From assembly GCA_036276115.1 (NCBI GenBank), contig DATBEM010000125.1, positions 30,598 through 94,597 of the forward strand: DNA of 64,000 nucleotides, given 5' to 3'. A program made the translations under genes and the position numbers. The notes under the pieces were generated by a model. It did no database searches. It was not told the origin of the DNA and worked only from the letters and a program-made list of their open reading frames with translations. The stretch comes from Trebonia sp036276115. Its GTDB lineage: Bacteria > Actinomycetota > Actinomycetes > Streptosporangiales > Streptosporangiaceae. Below, one piece after another: positions 7,720 through 15,938 of the stretch. Each line of letters opens with the position of its first letter. Positions within the stretch are counted from its first letter, which is position 1.

Positions 7720-9375
7720 TTAGCCGCAGGTGGTGCCGTTGACCTTGAACGACGTGGGTGCGGCGTCGTTGCTGGTCCACGATCCCTGGAAGCCGTCGGT
7801 GATGCTGGCCCCGGGGGCGATGGCGCCGTTATAGCTGGCGTTGGTCAAGGTGGCGTTCTGCCCGGTCTGGGAGAAGCCGCCGTTGAAGTTGCTGGTGATC
7901 TTCTGATCGCCGGGGAAGGTGAAGGTGAGCGACCACGAGCTCAGCGCCGTGGTGCTGGTGTTGGCGATGGTCACCTGGGCGGTGAACCCGCCGGGCCATT
8001 CGCTGTTCTTGGTGTAGGTGACGTGACAGGCGCCGCCCCCGCCGGTGCTTCCGCCGCCGCTGATCGTCCACGTGAACGTCGCGTTGCCGGAGGCCCCGGT
8101 CGCATCCTTGGCGGTCACGGTGACCGTGCTGCTGCCCGCCGTGGTCGGCGTGCCCGTGATGAGGCCGCTGGTGCTGATCGCCAGCCCGGCGGGCAGGCCG
8201 GACGCGGTGTAGGCGAGGGTCTGGCCGCTGGCGGAGTCTGTCGCCGTGACCTGCAGGCTAGCGGCGGTGCCGACGGTCCCGGTCCGCGCGCCCGGGTTGG
8301 TCACCGTGACCGTGTTCTGGCTGCCGGCGGATCCGGCCAGCGCGCTCTGCACCGCGGTGAAGGCGGGCTTGGCACTGTAGTTCTGGTCGAACATGGTGGC
8401 GGCGCCCTGGCCGGAGAACGTGCCGGGAACCCAGGAGTCGGCGTCGCCGACGGCCCACTGGGTCACGCCGACGCAGCGCGAGACGCCCAGGCAGTCCTTG
8501 ACCACGCTGGCGAAGTCGGTGGCCTGCTGGGTGAGGTTGGCGCTGGTGGCCGGGAGCGTGATGCGGTCGTCCAGCTCGGTGACCGCGACGTCCAGGCCGA
8601 GGCTCGCGAACCGCTGCATGTTCGCTTCCATGTCCGACGGGACCTGGCCGAGGATGAAGTGGCTCTCGAAGCCGATGCCGTTCAGCGGGACGCCCTGGGC
8701 CAGCAGCGACTGCGCCAGGCTGTACATCGCGTTGCTCTTGGCGTTCTCGCCCTCGATGCTGTAGTCGTTCAGGTACAGCTTCGCGCTCGGGTCGGCCGCG
8801 TGGGCGGTCCGCAGCGCGTCGGCGATGTAGGCGCTGCCCATCGCGTTGTAGAACGGGTCGGCCACGAACGACCCGTCGCCGTTAAACGGCTCGTTGACCA
8901 CGTCCCAGGCGTAGCACTCGCCCTTGAAGTGACCCGCCTCGGTCGTGATGTGGGTCTCCATCGCCGCCTGGACCTGGCTCGCGGGCAGGGACGACACCCA
9001 GGACGGAAGCTGGCTCTGCCAGACCAGGTTGTGGCAGCGCACCTGCTCGCCGTTCGCCTTGGCGTAGGAGACGATCTGGTCGCCCGGGCTGAAGTTGAAC
9101 GTGCCGTTGGACGGCTCGGTCGTGTCCCACTTCATCTCGTTGCCCGGCGTGACCATGTTGAACTGCTGGGCCTGGAGCTGGGTCACCGTTGAGTTAGAGA
9201 GCAGGTTCCCGGTCATGTCGCTGCCGAAGTACCGGCTGCCATCGGCGGCGGCCAGCGTCTTCAGGGGCGTTCCGGACGCTAGTGCCGCCCGGGCGGCCGT
9301 GCTTCCGGCCACCAGGGCGCCGGTCACCAGGGTTCCGATCACTAGCGGTATTACCGCCAGACGGGATCGCCACAT
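7720..9375 (-). CDS. Secreted GH10 endo-1,4-beta-xylanase with CBM2
   Basis: 551-residue secreted enzyme. Signal peptide about 1-31 (cleavage near ARA/A), GH10 (beta/alpha)8 domain about 35-340, a putative Ig-like He_PIG module about 350-440 (TVTVTNPG...TWTIS), and a C-terminal CBM2 carbohydrate-binding module 449-551 bracketed by Cys residues. The acid/base Glu162 lies in WDVVNEP and the nucleophile Glu267 in VAVTELDD, the two signature sites of GH10. It hydrolyses internal xylan bonds outside the cell. It is transcribed away from the GH48 gene, sharing a 346-bp regulatory region, and its last 103 codons are nearly the same as those of GH48. Confidence 0.96.
   Translation of the reverse strand: MWRSRLAVIPLVIGTLVTGALVAGSTAARAALASGTPLKTLAAADGSRYFGSDMTGNLLSNSTVTQLQAQQFNMVTPGNEMKWDTTEPSNGTFNFSPGDQIVSYAKANGEQVRCHNLVWQSQLPSWVSSLPASQVQAAMETHITTEAGHFKGECYAWDVVNEPFNGDGSFVADPFYNAMGSAYIADALRTAHAADPSAKLYLNDYSIEGENAKSNAMYSLAQSLLAQGVPLNGIGFESHFILGQVPSDMEANMQRFASLGLDVAVTELDDRITLPATSANLTQQATDFASVVKDCLGVSRCVGVTQWAVGDADSWVPGTFSGQGAATMFDQNYSAKPAFTAVQSALAGSAGSQNTVTVTNPGARTGTVGTAASLQVTATDSASGQTLAYTASGLPAGLAISTSGLITGTPTTAGSSTVTVTAKDATGASGNATFTWTISGGGSTGGGGACHVTYTKNSEWPGGFTAQVTIANTSTTALSSWSLTFTFPGDQKITSNFNGGFSQTGQNATLTNASYNGAIAPGASITDGFQGSWTSNDAAPTSFKVNGTTCG
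7723..8031 (-). repeat. CBM2-coding repeat, copy 1
   Basis: This segment encodes a CBM2 module that matches 13028-13336 in the opposite orientation at 98 of 103 residues by direct comparison, with the DNA also close to identical. The similarity continues at a lower level into the preceding He_PIG module (up to about 8310). It is therefore a long inverted repeat flanking the GH10 and GH48 catalytic genes. Confidence 0.85.
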
Positions 9376-9721
9376 TTCTCATGACCTCCTTGTCATCGAA
9401 AATTATCGGAGAAATTTCCGATAACTGGATGCAGTGAAGGACTCCCACGCTGCCCCCGCAAGGGACCCGGGCATTTCCCCCGGACATTGCCGGGCCGGGC
9501 CTGAAAGTTCCATGGCGACTAGGTCGGCTGGGCCGAGCCGGACGGCCTTTGAGCAGCGTGGGCGGCTTCCCGTCATGAGAGTTTCACGAAATCCGGGCGA
9601 GCTTCCCCGGCAATGAAGGTCATCTCTTTCCAGCCGTCGCACCCAGGGTTACGTTGCGAGCCTGATTGGCGGCTATTCGCCGCCATCCCGCAATTCACAC
9701 TGTCCCCTCGAGGAGATGCAG
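9376..9721. promoter_or_regulatory. Divergent GH10/GH48 promoter region
   Basis: This 346-bp stretch has no gene. It holds a 22-bp inverted repeat at 9403-9424 (TTATCGGA/TCCGATAA around GAAATT, containing GAAATTTC) just upstream of the GH10 start, and TTTCACGAAA at 9582-9591 on the GH48 side. Both resemble the GAAA-n-TTTC type of operator described for streptomycete xylanase genes, as I remember it. AGGAG at 9711-9715 is the GH48 ribosome binding site. Confidence 0.5.
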
Positions 9722-12700
9722 ATGAGCAATCATCGACCTCGTTCGCGCGCGCTGGCGGCCGTCCTGGCCGCCACTGCCCTGGTGGCGGGCGCGCTGCTCG
9801 CCACCGGCAGCGCGTCAGCCTCCCCGGCCAGCCCGGCCGGGAGCGCGCGGACGACCGCGAGCAAGACCGACGCCGGGCCGCCGGCCGGCTCGCCCATCAC
9901 CAGCCCGGCCCCCGGCACGGTGTTCACGCCGGGCACGAACATCACCCTGGCGGCGGCCCCGTTCCTGGTCGGCGACGCCGTCAAGGACGGCCTCAGCAGC
10001 AGCCCGGTGACCTCCATCAAGTTCTACGCGAGCACCAGCCTGGCCACTAACCGGCTGGTCGGCGTGGCCAAGTCGGCCCCCTGGACGGTGCACTGGAACC
10101 ATGTCCCGGCCGGCGACTACTCGCTGACCGCGGTGACCGCCAACGCCCACGGGAGCACCACCTCCGACCCGGTCGCCTTCTCGGTCGAGAAGCCCAGCGT
10201 GGTCGCCGACCAGGCGTCGCTGACGGTCGCCCAGGGGCACGCCTCCTCGTTCGGGGTCACGCTTTCGACGGCGCCGAGCAAGCCCGTCACCGTGCACCTG
10301 ACCGATCGCGGCACCGGGACGGCGCTGTCCGGGGGGCAGGCACTCACGTTCACCCCGGCGAACTGGAACCGGCCGCAGCAGGTAACGGTCGCGCGGGCGC
10401 CGGGCAAGGCCGCTAAGGGCGGCAGCCACTCGACCGTCACGGCCACCGCCGCCGGGCTGGGCAGCGCCTCGGTCGGGGTGACCGCCGCGGTGACCGCGAC
10501 CGGGTACGACCAGTGGTTCCTCAGCCTGTACAACGACATCACGAACCCGGCCAACGGCTACTTCAGCCCGCTCGGCATCCCCTACCACTCGGTCGAGCAG
10601 CTCATCGTGGAGGCCCCGGACTACGGCCACGAGACGACCTCGGAGACCTACAGCTACTGGGTGTGGCTGGCAGCCGACTACGGCCGCATCAGCGGTGACT
10701 GGACCGCGTTCAATAACGCCTGGTCCAACATGCAGCAGTACATGATCCCGAACGCCGCCAACCAGCCCGGGTGCAGCGGCTACAACGCCTCCTCGCCCGC
10801 GACCTACGGGCCGGAGGAGCCCTCGCCGAGCGACTACCCGGTTGCCCTCAACTCCTCGGTCCCGGTCGGCTCGGACCCGCTCTACAGCGAGCTCCAGTCG
10901 ACGTACGGCAACTGCAACATCTACACGCCGATGTGGATCATGGACACCGACAACCGCTACGGCTTCGGCCAGCAGGAAGACGGCACCTCCACCCCGAGCT
11001 GGATCAACACCTTCCAGCGCGGCTCGGAGGAGTCGGTCTGGGACACCGTCCCGCAGCCGGACTGGGACACCCTGGCGAAGGGCCAGAGCGGCTCGGGCTA
11101 CCTGGGCTTGTTCAACAACGGCGGCGGCAGCTTCGCCGCCCAGTACAAGTACACCGACGCGCCCGACGCCGACGCGCGCCTCATCCAGGCCGCCTACTGG
11201 GCCGAGCAGTACGCCACCACGCAGGGCAACCAGTCGCAGATCGCGTCGACCATGACGGACGCGGCCAAGCTGGGCGACTTCCTGCGCTACTCGATGTTCG
11301 ACAAGTACTTCAAGCAGATCAGCGCCTCCTGCAGCGCCGGCGGCTCGGTGTCCTGCCCGGCGGGCACGTCCAAGGCGAACGAGGACACCTACCTGCTGTC
11401 CTGGTACTACGCGTTCGGCGGCTCCACCACCGGCGCCTGGTCCTGGCGGATCAGCGGCACCGAGGTCCACGAGGGCTACCAGAACCCGCTGGCGGCCTTC
11501 GCCCTGTCCACCACCTCGTTCCTGGACCCGGCGTCCCCGTCGGCCAAGTCCGACTGGGGGACCAGCCTGACCACGCAGCTCAACCTCATGCAGTGGCTGC
11601 AGTCGGCCGAGGGCGGGATCGCGGGCGGCGTCACCAACAACTGGGGCGGCAACTTCGGCGACGTGTCCAAGCCGCCGGCGGGCGATCCCACCTTCGACGG
11701 GATGTACTACGACTTCGAGCCCGTCTACCACAACCCGCCGTCCAACCAGTGGTTCGGCTACCAGACCTGGCCGATGGAGCGGGTCGCGGAGTACTACTAC
11801 GCGACCGGCAACGCCCAGGCCGGGGCGATCTTGTCGAAGTGGGTGACGTGGGCCGAGTCGGTCGCCACGTTCAACACGTCCACCGGGGCGATCTGCCTGC
11901 CGGGGACGCTCAACTGGGCCGGCCAGCCGGGCGAGAACTGGACGACGGGCACGTCCTCGGCGTCGCAGCCGCCCGCCAACAGCGGCCTGCACGTCTCGGT
12001 GACGGGGTGCTCGGCTGACCTGGGCGTGTCCGCGTCGCTGGCCAAGACGTACATGTACTACGCGGCCAAGTCCGGGAACACCGCCGCGCAGACCGCCGCC
12101 CGGAACATCATCGACATCATCCACCAGTTCTACGGCGACTCGCTCGGCTTCTCGGCCCCCGAGTCCCGGACGGACTACAGCAACTTCACCTCGGCCTTCA
12201 ACACCACCAACTACGAGGGCCTCTACATCCCCGCCGGCTGGTCCGGCAGCTACCCCAGCGCAGGCGGCACGATCAGCTCGGCCGACAAGACCTTCCTGTC
12301 CATCCGCCCGTGGTACACCAGCGTCGCGGACTACCCCGAGGTGCAGGCCTACCTGAACGGCGGCTCCGCCCCGGTGTTCAACTACCACCGGTTCTGGGCC
12401 GAGGCGGACATCGCGACGGCGTTCGACTCGTTCGCCTTCCTGTTCCCGACGGTGTCCCCGCCCGCCAGCGCCACCTCGACGGTCACGGTCACCAACCCCG
12501 GCACCCAGGCCGGCAGCGTGGGCACCGCCGCCAGCCTCCAGGTCCACGCGACCGACTCGGCATCCGGCAAGACCCTCACCTACAGCGCCACCGACCTGCC
12601 GCTCGGCCTGTCGATCAGCTCCGCCACCGGCGCGGTCACCGGCAGCCCGACCATGGCGGGCAGCTACACCACCACCGTGACCGTCAATGACGGCAGCGGC

Positions 12701-13339
12701 GGCTCCTCGGTCAACTTCGACTGGACGATCGGCGGGACACCGGCCGGCAACACGGTCACGGTGACCAACCCCGGCACCCAGACCGGCACCACCGGCACCG
12801 CCGCCAGCCTCCAGGTCCACGCGACCGACTCCGCCAGCGGCCAGACCCTCACCTACACCGCCACCAGCCTGCCCGCCGGCCTGTCCATCAGCACCAGCGG
12901 CCTCATCACCGGCACCCCCACCACCGCCGGCAGCTCCACCGTCACCGTGACAGCCAAGGACACGACCGGCGCCACCGGCAGCGCCACGTTCACCTGGACG
13001 ATCAGCAGTGCCGGGGGCGGTGGTGGTGCCTGCCATGTCACCTACACCAAGAACAGCGACTGGCCGGGCGGGTTCACCGCCCAGGTGACCATCGCCAACA
13101 CCAGCACCACGGCGCTGAGCTCGTGGTCGCTCACCTTCACCTTCCCCGGCGATCAGAAGATCACCAGCAACTTCAACGGCGGATTCTCCCAGACCGGGCA
13201 GAACGCCACCCTCACCAACGCCAGCTACAACGGCGCCATCGCTTCCGGGGCCAGCATCACCGACGGCTTCCAAGGCTCCTGGACCAGCAACGACACCTCA
13301 CCCACCTCATTCAAGGTCAACGGCACCACCTGCACCTAG
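9722..13339 (+). CDS. Secreted GH48 reducing-end cellobiohydrolase with CBM2
   Basis: Large secreted cellulase of 1205 residues. Signal peptide about 1-36 (ending ATGSASA), an Ig-like N-terminal module, a Calx-beta-like stretch, then the GH48 catalytic domain from YDQWFLSLYNDITNPANGYF to about residue 905. It includes ETTSETYSYWVWLAADYG, which contains the family's conserved glutamates, and MWIMDTDNRYGFG. Two He_PIG modules (about 918-1005 and 1010-1097) and a CBM2 (1103-1205) follow. GH48 enzymes are processive exocellulases and the key enzyme of bacterial crystalline-cellulose systems. ATG 9722 is chosen over ATG 9716 because AGGAG (9711-9715) abuts the latter. Divergent from GH10 xylanase; both probably answer to the LacI regulator downstream. 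Confidence 0.95.
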   Translation: MSNHRPRSRALAAVLAATALVAGALLATGSASASPASPAGSARTTASKTDAGPPAGSPITSPAPGTVFTPGTNITLAAAPFLVGDAVKDGLSSSPVTSIKFYASTSLATNRLVGVAKSAPWTVHWNHVPAGDYSLTAVTANAHGSTTSDPVAFSVEKPSVVADQASLTVAQGHASSFGVTLSTAPSKPVTVHLTDRGTGTALSGGQALTFTPANWNRPQQVTVARAPGKAAKGGSHSTVTATAAGLGSASVGVTAAVTATGYDQWFLSLYNDITNPANGYFSPLGIPYHSVEQLIVEAPDYGHETTSETYSYWVWLAADYGRISGDWTAFNNAWSNMQQYMIPNAANQPGCSGYNASSPATYGPEEPSPSDYPVALNSSVPVGSDPLYSELQSTYGNCNIYTPMWIMDTDNRYGFGQQEDGTSTPSWINTFQRGSEESVWDTVPQPDWDTLAKGQSGSGYLGLFNNGGGSFAAQYKYTDAPDADARLIQAAYWAEQYATTQGNQSQIASTMTDAAKLGDFLRYSMFDKYFKQISASCSAGGSVSCPAGTSKANEDTYLLSWYYAFGGSTTGAWSWRISGTEVHEGYQNPLAAFALSTTSFLDPASPSAKSDWGTSLTTQLNLMQWLQSAEGGIAGGVTNNWGGNFGDVSKPPAGDPTFDGMYYDFEPVYHNPPSNQWFGYQTWPMERVAEYYYATGNAQAGAILSKWVTWAESVATFNTSTGAICLPGTLNWAGQPGENWTTGTSSASQPPANSGLHVSVTGCSADLGVSASLAKTYMYYAAKSGNTAAQTAARNIIDIIHQFYGDSLGFSAPESRTDYSNFTSAFNTTNYEGLYIPAGWSGSYPSAGGTISSADKTFLSIRPWYTSVADYPEVQAYLNGGSAPVFNYHRFWAEADIATAFDSFAFLFPTVSPPASATSTVTVTNPGTQAGSVGTAASLQVHATDSASGKTLTYSATDLPLGLSISSATGAVTGSPTMAGSYTTTVTVNDGSGGSSVNFDWTIGGTPAGNTVTVTNPGTQTGTTGTAASLQVHATDSASGQTLTYTATSLPAGLSISTSGLITGTPTTAGSSTVTVTAKDTTGATGSATFTWTISSAGGGGGACHVTYTKNSDWPGGFTAQVTIANTSTTALSSWSLTFTFPGDQKITSNFNGGFSQTGQNATLTNASYNGAIASGASITDGFQGSWTSNDTSPTSFKVNGTTCT
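13028..13336 (+). repeat. CBM2-coding repeat, copy 2
   Basis: This is the partner of 7723-8031 in opposite orientation. The encoded modules differ at only five of 103 residues (Glu/Asp, Pro/Ser, Ala/Thr, Ala/Ser, Gly/Thr), while the catalytic domains they follow are unrelated. The pattern indicates recent module copying or gene conversion. Confidence 0.85.
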
Positions 13340-13347
13340 CGCGAGCA

Positions 13348-13383
13348 CCGGCTCCCCGGGCCGTGACCGGCCCGGGGAGCCGG
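13348..13383 (+). terminator. Strong hairpin terminator after GH48
   Basis: A perfect 16-bp GC-rich stem (13348-13363 with 13368-13383) and a TGAC loop lie nine bases past the GH48 stop. There is no long T run, as is common for actinomycete terminators. It would also stop transcription from the convergent lipoprotein gene. Confidence 0.8.
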
Positions 13384-13430
13384 CCAGTAGCCCGTCCCCC
13401 AGGGTCACCGTGACCCCGGCGGACGCGCCA

Positions 13431-13901
13431 TTACAAGCAGGCCTGGTCGAAGGCGGCCCCGTCGTCTTGCACGGTGGTCATGCCCGGCAGCTGGGCCGCG
13501 CCACTTTGCGACTCGACCAGCGCGGTGTAGTCGTCGGCCAGGGTGGTCATGGCCTTGGCCACGGCCGGGCGGGTCTCGCGGGCCGCCGACGCGGTGAGCG
13601 CGGTGGCGAAGCTGGTGAAGTCCTGGTCGATGGCGGACTCACTGGCCTGGTCCTTGACCTGCCGGGCCTGCAGGGCCTGCTCAGCTTGCAGCGCGGCGGC
13701 GCAGGCGTGATCGGGACCAACCGGTCCCGTGAACGGCGCGCTCGAGTGGGCGGATGCGGCCGGGCTGGCGGCGGTGGCAGCGCCCGTGGTGGTGGCAGCG
13801 CCCGTGGTGGTGGCAGTGGCCGCGCTGCAGCCGCCCACGCCGAGGCCGGCCGCCAGCAGCACGATGAGGGGGAACATGGCACGGACCGCGGAATGCCTCA
13901 T
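13431..13901 (-). CDS. Small putative lipoprotein
   Basis: 156-residue protein with a lipoprotein signal: MRHSAVRAMFPLIVLLAAGLGVGGC, with lipobox VGGC at about residue 25. A low-complexity Thr/Ala spacer follows (two copies of TTTGAA), then a helical segment of about 100 residues with two further cysteines (near DHACAAAL and the C-terminal DQACL) that could pair. It would be anchored on the outer face of the membrane. I do not recognise the helical domain. It is divergent from the LacI-type gene and convergent with GH48. A role in sugar uptake is only guessed from position. Confidence 0.7.
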   Translation of the reverse strand: MRHSAVRAMFPLIVLLAAGLGVGGCSAATATTTGAATTTGAATAASPAASAHSSAPFTGPVGPDHACAAALQAEQALQARQVKDQASESAIDQDFTSFATALTASAARETRPAVAKAMTTLADDYTALVESQSGAAQLPGMTTVQDDGAAFDQACL

Positions 13902-14136
13902 GGGCCGTGACGGTACGCCGGGCGTGGCGGCCTGCCCAGCGACGGCGCGGGCCGGCCCCGTTCAGCCAGCAACCAGCCGCCACCGCCACTGAAACTTACA
14001 TTCCCGCCGTTTCTCGTAATGCGCGAACGGCGCCGGCCTATTGCGCATGTTTCAGCGACGTTTCAAAATGACCGAAATCAAAGCATCATGGGGACCAGCA
14101 GGGAGCCCGCTGAACATCGGCTGAGGAGAAGGCGCG
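13902..14136. promoter_or_regulatory. Lipoprotein/lacI divergent region
   Basis: This non-coding stretch of 235 bp is rich in TTTC/GAAA half-sites: GAAAC 13991-13995 opposite GTTTC 14009-14013, and a direct repeat GTTTCA at 14049-14054 and 14060-14065. GAGGAGAAGG at 14122-14131 is the ribosome binding site of the LacI gene. The half-sites resemble those upstream of GH10 and GH48, which suggests one regulator for all three, probably including autoregulation. Confidence 0.4.
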
Positions 14137-15165
14137 GTGACGCTCGCAGATTCAGTACCGGGGCAGCCCGCACTCCCGACACTCGCCGACGTCGCTCACC
14201 TGGCCGGCGTCTCGCTGGCGACCGCGTCGCGCGTGCTGAACGGCTCCGCCCAGGTCAAGCCGCCGACAAGGGTAAAGGTCGAGCAGGCGATGACGCGGCT
14301 CGGGTACGTGCGCAACCGGACCCGCGCCGCGAGCAGCGGGCGAGCGAAATCCGTCGCGCTGGTCATGGGCGAGGAAACCGCCAAGGTCTTCACCGACCCG
14401 TTCTTCGCCCGCATGCTGCGCTCGGTCAGCAAGGAGCTTTCGGTCGCCGATTCACAGCTCGTCATGCTCACGTTGCCCTCACCTCGCGATTACCACACCG
14501 TGACCAGGTACCTGCGCAGCGGCCACGTGGACGGCGCGCTATTCGTCTCCATGCACGACCGGCATGACTTTGACTGCCAGAGCCTCGGCATTCCGCTTGT
14601 CTTGTGCGGGCGGCCAGCCGACGGCGGCGCAGCGCTCTCCTACGTCGACGCCGACAACGTCGGCGGCGCCAGCGCGGCGGTCCGCCACCTGCTCGACAGC
14701 GGGCGCAAGGCCGTCGCGACGATCGCGGGGCCGCCGGACATGGCGGCGGGCGTTGACCGGCTGCTCGGATACCGCAAGGCGATGGCTGCCGCTGGCATCC
14801 TCGATCCCGGCATGATCGCCTACGGCGACTTCAGCGCCATGTCCGGGCAGCATGCGCTGCAGCGGCTGATCGACCACCGCCCTGCCATCGACGCGGTGTT
14901 CGCCGCCTCCGACCTCATGGCCGCGGGCGCCCTCCACGCGCTGCGCCGGCTCGGCCGGCACGTGCCGCGCGACGTGGCCGTCATCGGCTTCGACGACCTG
15001 CCCGCCGCCCCGCAGACCGCCCCCCGGCTCACCACCGTCCGCCAGCCGGTCGACGCCATGGGAGCCCGCATGGCGCGCGAGGTCCTCGCCCAGATCGCCG
15101 ACCCCGGCCGCGAGCCCGCCCACGTCATCCTCGACACCCAGCTCATCCTCCGCGGTTCCGCCTAG
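14137..15165 (+). CDS. LacI-family sugar regulator (CebR-like)
   Basis: 342-residue LacI/GalR repressor. The N-terminal helix-turn-helix reads LADVAHLAGVSLATASRVLNG, with the hinge helix around residues 58-65, then a periplasmic-binding-protein-like sensor domain ending with the typical VIGFDDLPAA...LTTVRQP. Members near cellulases usually repress glycosidase and sugar-uptake genes and are released by cellobiose, xylobiose or similar disaccharides. The start is GTG 14137 behind GAGGAGAAGG. Its position between GH48 and the arabinofuranosidase-like gene makes it the probable local regulator. The inducer is unknown. Confidence 0.9.
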   Translation: MTLADSVPGQPALPTLADVAHLAGVSLATASRVLNGSAQVKPPTRVKVEQAMTRLGYVRNRTRAASSGRAKSVALVMGEETAKVFTDPFFARMLRSVSKELSVADSQLVMLTLPSPRDYHTVTRYLRSGHVDGALFVSMHDRHDFDCQSLGIPLVLCGRPADGGAALSYVDADNVGGASAAVRHLLDSGRKAVATIAGPPDMAAGVDRLLGYRKAMAAAGILDPGMIAYGDFSAMSGQHALQRLIDHRPAIDAVFAASDLMAAGALHALRRLGRHVPRDVAVIGFDDLPAAPQTAPRLTTVRQPVDAMGARMAREVLAQIADPGREPAHVILDTQLILRGSA

Positions 15166-15184
15166 CGACCGGGCCTCTGCTCAT

Positions 15185-15232
15185 ATGTGTTTGGCTTTTG
15201 CGGGACTATGATGCCGCAAAAGCCAAACACAT
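15185..15232. repeat. Perfect 19-bp inverted repeat (hairpin)
   Basis: Arms at 15185-15203 and 15214-15232 are exact complements (left arm ATGTGTTTGGCTTTTGCGG), with a 10-base loop GACTATGATG. It starts 20 bases after the LacI stop. The stem is less GC-rich than the surrounding DNA and no T run follows. It could be a bidirectional terminator, an operator, or the trace of a small mobile element. Nothing in the next 100 bases helps decide. Confidence 0.75.
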
Positions 15233-15338
15233 GGCGCTGCCGTCGCTACCGAAGCGGGCATCTCCGCAACTGCCAGCGGACGTCCTTTGGTTCTGGTAGA
15301 ACACGCTAAGTACCCATTTACTCACGCCTGGAGGATGG

Positions 15339-15938
15339 ATGCTTGGCTTCGCCACCGTGGACTTGTCTGAGCGCGACCAGGCCCTGACCGTGTGGCTCAC
15401 CTCGCTGGCGGCCGTGCGGGTGAGCGCCGAGGTCGGGCACACGAACGCCGTCCGCCTTGACCTCGCGGATGAGGCCGCGCCCCGGCGCGCGTGGAGCATG
15501 ACCTGCGACCGGTACGTGGTCCTGACCGACCGAACCCCGCGTGATCATCCCGCCCTGGCCGGCTGGGGCCTGGTGCCGTGCGACCTGGACATGCTCGCGG
15601 AGCTGACCGTCGCCGCCCAGGAGACGATCATGACCGCGTTCACGGCGTACGTCGCCACCAAGCGGGGCAAGGCGGCCGAGCTCGTCGACCCGGTGCTGCC
15701 GCCCGTGCCGCCGCCGCTTGACCAGGCGGCCCTTGACGGCGAAACGCCCGAGCAGCTCACCCTGGCGGTCGCGAACCAGGTCAAGCGGACGTGGGCGGCC
15801 TGGCTGGCGGCCGAGCGCGAGCGGGTCAAGCGCCGGGCCTACATGCCCGGCGGGCGCAAGGACGAGCAGCCCAGCGCGCTGCCGGCCGAGTTCAGCGGCC
15901 AGTACCCGCTCCAGCCGGCCCGGGCCTGGGCGCGGTGA
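15339..15938 (+). CDS. Hypothetical protein paired with exonuclease
   Basis: 199-residue cytosolic protein that I do not recognise. It has no signal peptide or membrane segment. The N-terminal half is alpha/beta-like (MLGFATVDLSERDQALTVWL). The C-terminal half has a proline-rich bridge (PVLPPVPPPLD) followed by a basic helix (ANQVKRTWAAWLAAERERVKRR is longer than quoted motifs usually are; the core is WLAAERERVKRR), which might contact nucleic acid. GGAGG lies eight bases before the ATG. The stop overlaps the GTG of the DnaQ-like exonuclease (GTGA at 15935-15938), so the two are co-translated and may work together, for example as exonuclease and cofactor. Confidence 0.7.
   Translation: MLGFATVDLSERDQALTVWLTSLAAVRVSAEVGHTNAVRLDLADEAAPRRAWSMTCDRYVVLTDRTPRDHPALAGWGLVPCDLDMLAELTVAAQETIMTAFTAYVATKRGKAAELVDPVLPPVPPPLDQAALDGETPEQLTLAVANQVKRTWAAWLAAERERVKRRAYMPGGRKDEQPSALPAEFSGQYPLQPARAWAR

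Noticed and set aside
9815..13273. Very long open frame (1152 codons) on the minus strand across GH48
   Set aside because: It is antisense to a well-supported GH48 gene. The translation is Gly/Arg/Val-rich with no family features and arises from GC-skewed codons.
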